From contig JAFWRC010000117.1 of the NCBI GenBank assembly GCA_017508825.1, positions 1 through 36,816 of the forward strand: a stretch of DNA of 36,816 nt. Direction: 5' to 3'. The position numbers and the translations under genes are program-made. Source of the stretch: Lachnospiraceae bacterium (GTDB lineage Bacteria; Bacillota; Clostridia; Lachnospirales; Lachnospiraceae). This document shows positions 32,550 through 36,816 of the stretch, in pieces. A model generated the notes under the pieces. It did not search any database. It saw only the letters and a program-made list of their open reading frames with translations, and was not told where the DNA came from. Position 1 is the stretch's first letter. Each line of letters opens with the position of its first letter.

Positions 32550-34052
32550 CTATGCTCTAGTCTTCGCGCCCATAGCCTTCAGCTCTTTCTTACGCTCGTA
32601 CATCATCGTATCTGCCCGCTCAAACACATCCCGCAGCTGATGATCCTCCTGCGTCAGGACCGAATAACCGATCGATACCACGACCTCGTCTTCTTTGATA
32701 TTCTCTTCCACCTTTTTGTTAAATCTGTCGATCACTTCCTGCATGGATTCATAACCCTGTCCCTGCAGCAGCACGGCAAATTCATCGCCGCCGATGCGGA
32801 ATACCGCGCCCTGCTTGAAATGCTGACAGATCATAACGCAGGCATCTTTGATCAGCTTATCGCCTGCCGCGTGTCCCTGCGTATCATTGACATGTTTTAA
32901 GCCATTGATATCAGCAACCACGACGCCCAGTTTTTCCACCTCACCGGCCCCGATCTTCCGGTTGATGATTGATTCGTTCTCGGCATATGCATGCTTATTG
33001 CGCACACCGGTGACCGAATCGGTATTCGCCAGCTGCCGGAAGCTCCGGCTGGTTTCCTTCTCCTCTTCCAGTTTCTGCCGCGAAAACTGTTTCAGCTGCC
33101 GGAAAAGGATGACCGCAAGGACCAAAACCGATACAAAAGCAAAAAGGATCAGATTTATACTGGTTTTGAAATTTTCCTGGCTGATATCCCGGATCCGGTC
33201 CCGGATCAGGCTCTCCCGTATCAGTACCGCTACCTGCCAGCCGGTCTCCGGAATGGGCACATAACACAGCGTTTCTTCCATTTCCCCGGAATCAAAAGTA
33301 ATGCTTCCGTATTGTCCGTTCTGGAAATTCTCATAATTACTGTTCCAATCCGCTTCCGGAATATGTCCTTTTAATGCCTCAAAAAAATTGTCCTGCTTAA
33401 TGATCGGGCCCAGTTCGGTTCCGGACAGATTGCCTCCGTTTTTGGCATATAGCGCAAAGTTGGCCCGGTTCTGATCATCAAATGCCAGCAGGTCCGAGAT
33501 CTCGTTGATATCCAACTGGACAAAGCAGGCCTTGAACTTTTTCCCCATCAGGGTCAGTTCCGGTGTCGGGATTGCCAGACAGAGGTGTTTAGAGGAACCG
33601 TAGACGGTAACCGTGGTAATGACCCGGTCGTTGTCCTGCACCTCACTCAAAAACGCGTGCCGGCTTCTGCCGGTATAGGTCGTATACTGCGTATAGACGA
33701 TATTGTCCTCATCCACCAGCGCAAAGCGGTGCAGACCAAGCAGAGATTTGACGATACCGAGGTTGTCACGCAGCTCCTCCTGCGAATCGATGCCTTCTGC
33801 CGCAATAAAAGCGACCGCTTTTTCCATATGTTCAAAATTGTTGCTGATCAGGTTAGAGATGGTACGCGCACGGCGATCCGCCATTTCTTCCAGATAAAAG
33901 GCACTGACTTCGGAAACCGCATCATCGGTTACTCCCCTGGTCTTCCACGCCGCCCATAACGTATTGGCCGTTATCATCGCCAGGACAACCAGGCTGCCCA
34001 GAACCGCAGTAAAAACAATTGTTTTATTTGTGATCTGCTTCTTCTGTTTCAT
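32550..34052 (-). CDS. Membrane-bound diguanylate cyclase (dCache-GGDEF)
   Basis: A 500-residue protein with a first membrane helix (about 12-35), a large extracellular dCache-type sensor (about 40-300, ending ETGWQVAVLI), a second membrane helix (about 302-322), a short coiled coil (LEEEKETSRSFRQLANTD) and a GGDEF domain (about 335-490). The active site RIGGDEF is intact, along with DSVTGVRNKHAY and ADINGLKHVNDTQGHAAGD, so c-di-GMP synthesis is expected. The RxxD inhibitory site is not present. Its ATG overlaps the stop of the upstream lipoprotein gene as ATGA, so the two are translated together. The binding protein may pass its ligand signal to the sensor domain (inference). Confidence 0.9.
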   Translation of the reverse strand: MKQKKQITNKTIVFTAVLGSLVVLAMITANTLWAAWKTRGVTDDAVSEVSAFYLEEMADRRARTISNLISNNFEHMEKAVAFIAAEGIDSQEELRDNLGIVKSLLGLHRFALVDEDNIVYTQYTTYTGRSRHAFLSEVQDNDRVITTVTVYGSSKHLCLAIPTPELTLMGKKFKACFVQLDINEISDLLAFDDQNRANFALYAKNGGNLSGTELGPIIKQDNFFEALKGHIPEADWNSNYENFQNGQYGSITFDSGEMEETLCYVPIPETGWQVAVLIRESLIRDRIRDISQENFKTSINLILFAFVSVLVLAVILFRQLKQFSRQKLEEEKETSRSFRQLANTDSVTGVRNKHAYAENESIINRKIGAGEVEKLGVVVADINGLKHVNDTQGHAAGDKLIKDACVMICQHFKQGAVFRIGGDEFAVLLQGQGYESMQEVIDRFNKKVEENIKEDEVVVSIGYSVLTQEDHQLRDVFERADTMMYERKKELKAMGAKTRA

Positions 34053-35134
34053 ATGATATCCCCATACAGCATTGCCAGCATCGTGGCCGCATCCTCCTGA
34101 TAGATCACCGTTGTGATCTCATCGATCTTTTCCGGAAACAGCTCGCCGGGCTGGTTCCCGTCAGCGATCTTGACCGCCGTCTGTATGGTGTCATACCCGA
34201 TGGAAAAACAGTCCTGCACCCCCAGACAGTAGATCACGCCGTCATTTAAATAACGCAAAGCTTCCTCGTCATGATCCATACCGACGATCACAACGTCGTG
34301 TTGCGTTTCCGTGACCGCCCTAGCGGCCCCGACCGGATTGCTCATGTTGCAGCAGACAAGACCATCCAGATCCGGATGTTCTTCCAGAATTTTAAGAGTC
34401 AGTTCATATGACAGATCCACGGAATCCATATCGTATTCCGTTGCTACGACTTCCATATCACCATACTTGGCAATCGTATCTTTTGCGCCTCTGGCGCGGT
34501 CTTCATGGCAGGGTGCTCCCACGCTTCCTACCAGGATTGCGATCTTCCCACGATACCCAAGTTTTTCGCACAATGCTTCCGTCAGGTCCGCACCGTCCTG
34601 ATAATTATGCGTATTCCCGACGTATGCGATCCTTTTACAGCCTTCCGCCGCATCCGAGCTGGAGAAGGTCATCACTTTGGTTCCGTTATCGATCATCTCA
34701 TCCAGGACCGGTGAAATGATCGCATCATCTGCAACATCCACACCGATCACGTCATAGTCTTGTTTCTGTGCTTCTTCCAGCCGCCGGATCTGGTCTTCCG
34801 CCGATGCGCCTTCCGGGGCCATATATTCATACGTGATCGTAATGCCCTGTTCCAGATACTGCCGCTGTGCTTCCTCCATGCCAAGCGCCACCGCATCCCA
34901 CCACGGATGAACCGTCTTGTAGGTAAAATAGAAATTGTAATGGTCTTTCTTTGGTACATAGGAATCCGGTTCGTGTTCAAAATCCACGGCACCGCTTACC
35001 GTTTCCAACAATACTTCCGTCTGCGAAACACTTTCCCCGCCACTATCAGCGGTCGTCCCTCCCGTACAGGACGTCGAAGCCAGCGTTGCTGCCATTACCG
35101 TAAGCATGATTTTTGTCTTTAAGAATTTCCGCAT
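34049..35134 (-). CDS. Sugar-binding lipoprotein (Peripla_BP_4 / RbsB-like)
   Basis: The 361-residue product is a type-I periplasmic binding protein. It has a lipoprotein signal peptide with lipobox ASTSC (Cys23), a short Ser/Glu linker, then two Rossmann-like lobes: YNFYFTYKTVHPWWDAVALGMEEA, DVIGVDVADDAIISPVLDEM, GKIAILVGSVGAPCHEDRARG, DGLVCCNMSNPVGAARAV and VIVGMDHDEEALRYLNDGVI match the ribose/galactose-binding family. I chose the ATG at 35134 (AGGGG eight bases before, and it begins the signal peptide); the open frame continues to a TTG at 35245 inside the promoter region. No ABC permease genes are nearby. Instead it overlaps a GGDEF gene, so it is probably a sensory co-receptor rather than a transporter part. 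Confidence 0.9.
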   Translation of the reverse strand: MRKFLKTKIMLTVMAATLASTSCTGGTTADSGGESVSQTEVLLETVSGAVDFEHEPDSYVPKKDHYNFYFTYKTVHPWWDAVALGMEEAQRQYLEQGITITYEYMAPEGASAEDQIRRLEEAQKQDYDVIGVDVADDAIISPVLDEMIDNGTKVMTFSSSDAAEGCKRIAYVGNTHNYQDGADLTEALCEKLGYRGKIAILVGSVGAPCHEDRARGAKDTIAKYGDMEVVATEYDMDSVDLSYELTLKILEEHPDLDGLVCCNMSNPVGAARAVTETQHDVVIVGMDHDEEALRYLNDGVIYCLGVQDCFSIGYDTIQTAVKIADGNQPGELFPEKIDEITTVIYQEDAATMLAMLYGDII

Positions 35135-35250
35135 AAGAACAACCCCTGATCTTCTTTCCTTACGTTCTTCCGTCGGAATCCAAACCGTAGGAAAAACCCG
35201 CTGTTTCCGGCAGTTTTTCCACCGCAGATCCGACTTATAACACAAATTAT

Positions 35251-35279
35251 ATTATACCACTCTTTTAGCATTTTGCACA
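35251..35279 (-). promoter_or_regulatory. Promoter of the binding protein/GGDEF pair
   Basis: A consensus TATAAT (35251-35256) preceded by TGG lies 17 bases after a weak -35 TGTGCA (35274-35279) on the minus strand. The leader to the ATG is about 110 nt. Confidence 0.65.
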
Positions 35280-35378
35280 CCGGATTCCTTTTTTTTATAT
35301 CTTTTTTACACATTTTCTACAATCAGATCACCTGCAGGCTTTTCAGAATAAAAAGCCAGAACGTCCTAAAAGGGGTCT

Positions 35379-35393
35379 GCCCCCTTCGGGGGC
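35379..35393. repeat. Short GC hairpin
   Basis: GCCCCC-TTC-GGGGGC is a perfect 6-bp stem-loop in otherwise AT-rich DNA. It marks the left edge of the decayed surface-gene copy. No T-run follows in either direction. Confidence 0.5.
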
Positions 35394-35623
35394 GCCATCA
35401 ACCATCAAGAATTTACCGCCCGCATAGTCAGCCATACCGGTGAAACGATCCTTTGTACTGCCATCCTTCCGCTACTCCTCCAATGTCCAGTTTTTATCGT
35501 AATTTACATACACTTCATAGTAGTCGGGTGAAACCTTCTCATCGCCGATCATCCGCTCATCTGCGCTGTGACTATGACCACCGATAAGCTCATTCCCATT
35601 TTACGTATCTATTTGTTCGCCAT
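35391..35623 (-). pseudogene. Decayed, internally deleted copy of the Ig-like surface protein gene
   Basis: Three pieces match the intact gene at 30330-31940: 35401-35468 matches 30769-30836, 35464-35558 matches 31639-31733, and 35553 onward matches 31870 onward and continues through the leader and promoter to about 35712 (32031). The two deletions (about 807 and 142 bp) fall exactly at short shared sequences, TCCTT and CCGCTC. The ribosome site has lost three bases (AAGGAGGGG became AAGGTG), and the start region reads ATGGCGAACAAATAG, a stop at codon 5. The gene is dead, but its promoter still looks usable. Confidence 0.85.
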
Positions 35624-35765
35624 GATAACACCTTGTATCTGAATGATCTTTGTAGTATTCTTACAAAAACGACAAAAATAAATTATAGTACGTAGAATAT
35701 GAATTCACAATGCAGAATCATAATTATACGCACACTTGTTTCCCGGTTCCAAACGGAGGATTATG

Positions 35766-36329
35766 ATGTTAAAAAAAGATCTGACCATACCTTTTGTCAG
35801 ACTCGTTTCCACCATCGCCCTTGTTGCGCTTCTTTGTGTGGACGCAGTCATGATCTTCTTTGCGCTTTGCGGCTTTCCTGCATGTTTTGATGAACTGATC
35901 GATCCCACACAGGGAACACTTGACGGTGCAGAAACGCCTCTGTTGAACGCACTCGCACAGTTTTTTGCAGGCTTGGGCGTCTTTCTTTTAGGTCTGGTGA
36001 TCGTGATCGGAATTGCCGAGATCTCAGCAAAGATTTTTTTCACCTATAAAGCAGTCAAAGAACATTCTGACGGATTTTATGCCCTGTTTTCGTTGGTTTC
36101 GATCATAGAAGTGATTGCAAACACGATCATTGTATTCTTTGAAGCGCTGATCGATATCAGCCATACAGTGATCGATTCGGATACGGTATCCATACTCTGG
36201 GGCGCCGCCCTCCTAATCAATCTGTTTGTGTTGATATGGCTGATCCCCGATCTGATCCTGGCAAACAAGCTTGCCAAATCGGAATCTTTCTGCGCCACAG
36301 GCAAAAAGAAAACCGATGGCTCCCCCTAA
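35766..36329 (+). CDS. Four-helix membrane protein of unknown function
   Basis: I do not recognise a named family with confidence; it resembles small DUF2975-like membrane proteins. The 187-residue product has about four hydrophobic helices (about 8-35, 58-90, 108-132 and 145-170), acidic external loops (DELIDPTQGTLDGAET) and a polar tail (LANKLAKSESFCATGKKKTDGSP). I chose the second of two adjacent ATGs (35766): the first (35763) is only about three bases from GGAGG. It is divergent from the decayed surface gene, and a 3' remnant of a second copy lies at 32031-32070. The last 15 codons overlap, on the other strand, a vanZ-like fragment. Confidence 0.7.
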   Translation: MLKKDLTIPFVRLVSTIALVALLCVDAVMIFFALCGFPACFDELIDPTQGTLDGAETPLLNALAQFFAGLGVFLLGLVIVIGIAEISAKIFFTYKAVKEHSDGFYALFSLVSIIEVIANTIIVFFEALIDISHTVIDSDTVSILWGAALLINLFVLIWLIPDLILANKLAKSESFCATGKKKTDGSP

Positions 36330-36373
36330 ACTGTTATTAAAAATATCATCCAGTTCAAACATCCTGATATGTC
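36290..36373 (-). pseudogene. vanZ-like gene fragment
   Basis: The minus-strand frame encodes RMFELDDIFNNSLGGAIGFL, which resembles the conserved FxxDDxxxNTLGGxIG end of VanZ-family membrane proteins. The frame then runs antisense into the membrane gene. Upstream it joins, out of frame, the start of a transposase-like sequence, so the gene is cut off. A shorter match (GAIGFLFACGAE) is present at 32495-32534. Confidence 0.4.
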
Positions 36374-36444
36374 GTTCCGCCTCTTTTTTCAAAAATATAT
36401 TTCCCTGGCGCATCAGGTAAATCCACCCAAAAATCGTAGTACAT
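36355..36444 (-). pseudogene. 5' fragment of a transposase gene (IS1634/IS4-like)
   Basis: A 29-codon frame starts MYYDFWVDLPDAPGKYIFEK, continues RGGTTYQDV and stops. I recall similar openings (MYYxFxVxIPxxxGKIxxKxxGxxTYV) in clostridial DDE transposases of the IS1634 type; no database check was possible. AGGAGGGGTT gives a strong ribosome site. The similarity ends where the vanZ-like fragment begins, so the element is truncated to its first 27 or so codons plus leader. Confidence 0.4.
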
Positions 36445-36448
36445 AACC

Positions 36449-36489
36449 CCTCCTATATATAAGGTCTATGTAGACCTATATATAGGAGG
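36449..36489 (-). promoter_or_regulatory. Palindrome that can hide the transposase ribosome site
   Basis: CCTCCTATATATAGGTCTA and its complement (one bulged base, 2-base centre) form a stem of about 19 bp. On the minus strand the 3' arm ends in AGGAGG, the ribosome site four bases before the transposase ATG, and the 5' arm starts with its exact complement CCTCCT. RNA read in from outside would fold and block translation. Confidence 0.6.
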
Positions 36490-36493
36490 CCAT

Positions 36494-36537
36494 AAAGCCC
36501 GTATTTCTGCAAGAAAAACCGCAGAAATACGGGCTTT
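36494..36537. terminator. Strong bidirectional terminator
   Basis: AAAGCCCGTATTTCTGC and GCAGAAATACGGGCTTT form a perfect 17-bp stem with a 10-base loop, with TTTTT on the plus side and a 5' A-run giving U on the minus side. It stands immediately before the ribosome-site palindrome. Confidence 0.85.
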
Positions 36538-36540
36538 TTA

Positions 36541-36719
36541 AGTCTTTTTATTGGCCCATTTTTGATTTAGGTCTAATAATCACTGGAAGTTAACAGCTAA
36601 ATTTGACAAAGAAATAGACCGTCATCAACTTCAGTGAGAGGTGTGGGAGCTCCTGTTGACTTTGTTATAACAAAATAGGGCTATTTTTCAATAGATTTTT
36701 TTGTTTTTGAGATTATGCG
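36541..36719. other. Gene-free stretch with small palindromes
   Basis: I see no gene. TTTGTTATAACAAA (36660-36673) is a perfect 14-bp palindrome, and AAAATA-GGGC-TATTTT next to it with flanking T-runs may terminate the minus-strand gene that begins beyond the right edge. Confidence 0.4.
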
Positions 36720-36816
36720 TTACTTGTTTGTAACCATGTAATGCACGATGGATGCGCATCTTGCTGCTGCTTCTTTTTCAAAGGTTGGATAATCCACTGT
36801 GGCAGAGCCGTCCGCC
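36720..36816 (-). CDS. 3' end of an unknown gene running in from the right edge
   Basis: The minus-strand frame from the right edge is open for 31 codons to a TAA at 36720-36722. It encodes ADGSATVDYPTFEKEAAARC followed by ASIVHYMVTNK. The helical, mixed-charge composition looks protein-like, and a terminator-like hairpin follows, but I do not recognise the family and the fragment is short. Confidence 0.4.
   Translation of the reverse strand, partial: ADGSATVDYPTFEKEAAARCASIVHYMVTNK

Noticed and set aside
35135-35245. Longer N-terminus for the sugar-binding lipoprotein
   Set aside because: The TTG at 35245 lies at the -10 box; the lipoprotein signal peptide starts at the ATG 35134 with its own ribosome site.
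36213-36413. Intact 66-residue minus-strand gene opposite the membrane protein
   Set aside because: Only about 25 residues look VanZ-like; the rest is antisense to the membrane gene or to the transposase-like start, so I treat it as a fragment.

Overview
The window looks like a chromosomal segment of an anaerobic, Gram-positive gut clostridium, most likely Lachnospiraceae (inference). GC content is moderate. Most genes have strong AGGAGG-type ribosome sites. There are flotillin/NfeD genes, SpoOB-like and LytTR signalling proteins, ClpX, HtrA, and large surface proteins with Big_2 and PPC domains. Nearly every gene lies on the minus strand. The plus-strand exceptions are a tRNA-Leu, a carbamate kinase and a small membrane protein.

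Layout. 1-2834: the 5' three quarters of glmS (running off the left edge) and an OFA-type MFS transporter. 2990-6026: a four-gene run, sensor kinase > NfeD > flotillin FloA > LytTR regulator. 6170-6916: a short-chain dehydrogenase. 7217-7296: tRNA-Leu(UAG), followed by a REP-like hairpin. 7393-13421: an operon of two tandem, atypical ClpX-like ATPases, a membrane diguanylate cyclase and a MATE exporter. Upstream of it (13491-15704) is a Thr/Pro-stalked single-pass surface protein. 15949-16884: a divergent carbamate kinase, then about 1 kb of AT-rich DNA without genes and a second REP-like hairpin. 17927-23280: a ClpX with a zinc finger and long linker, an HtrA-type protease, GlmM and a GlmU-like left-handed beta-helix acetyltransferase. 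23366-31940: a GT2 glycosyltransferase and three large secreted proteins that share one C-terminal repeat module. 32550-35134: a lipoprotein sugar-binding protein coupled to a second GGDEF protein. 35391-36816: a decayed copy of the third surface gene, an intact membrane gene, vanZ-like and transposase fragments, and the 3' end of an unknown gene.

Together the genes point to cell-envelope work: amino-sugar precursors (GlmS, GlmM, GlmU-like), envelope protease and membrane-microdomain proteins, surface adhesin or protease proteins, and two c-di-GMP synthases. The most unusual items are the two zinc-finger-less ClpX paralogues with altered pore loops, the kinase/NfeD/flotillin/regulator gene order, the surface module repeated in three neighbouring genes, and a duplicated divergent gene pair in which each copy has lost the opposite partner.
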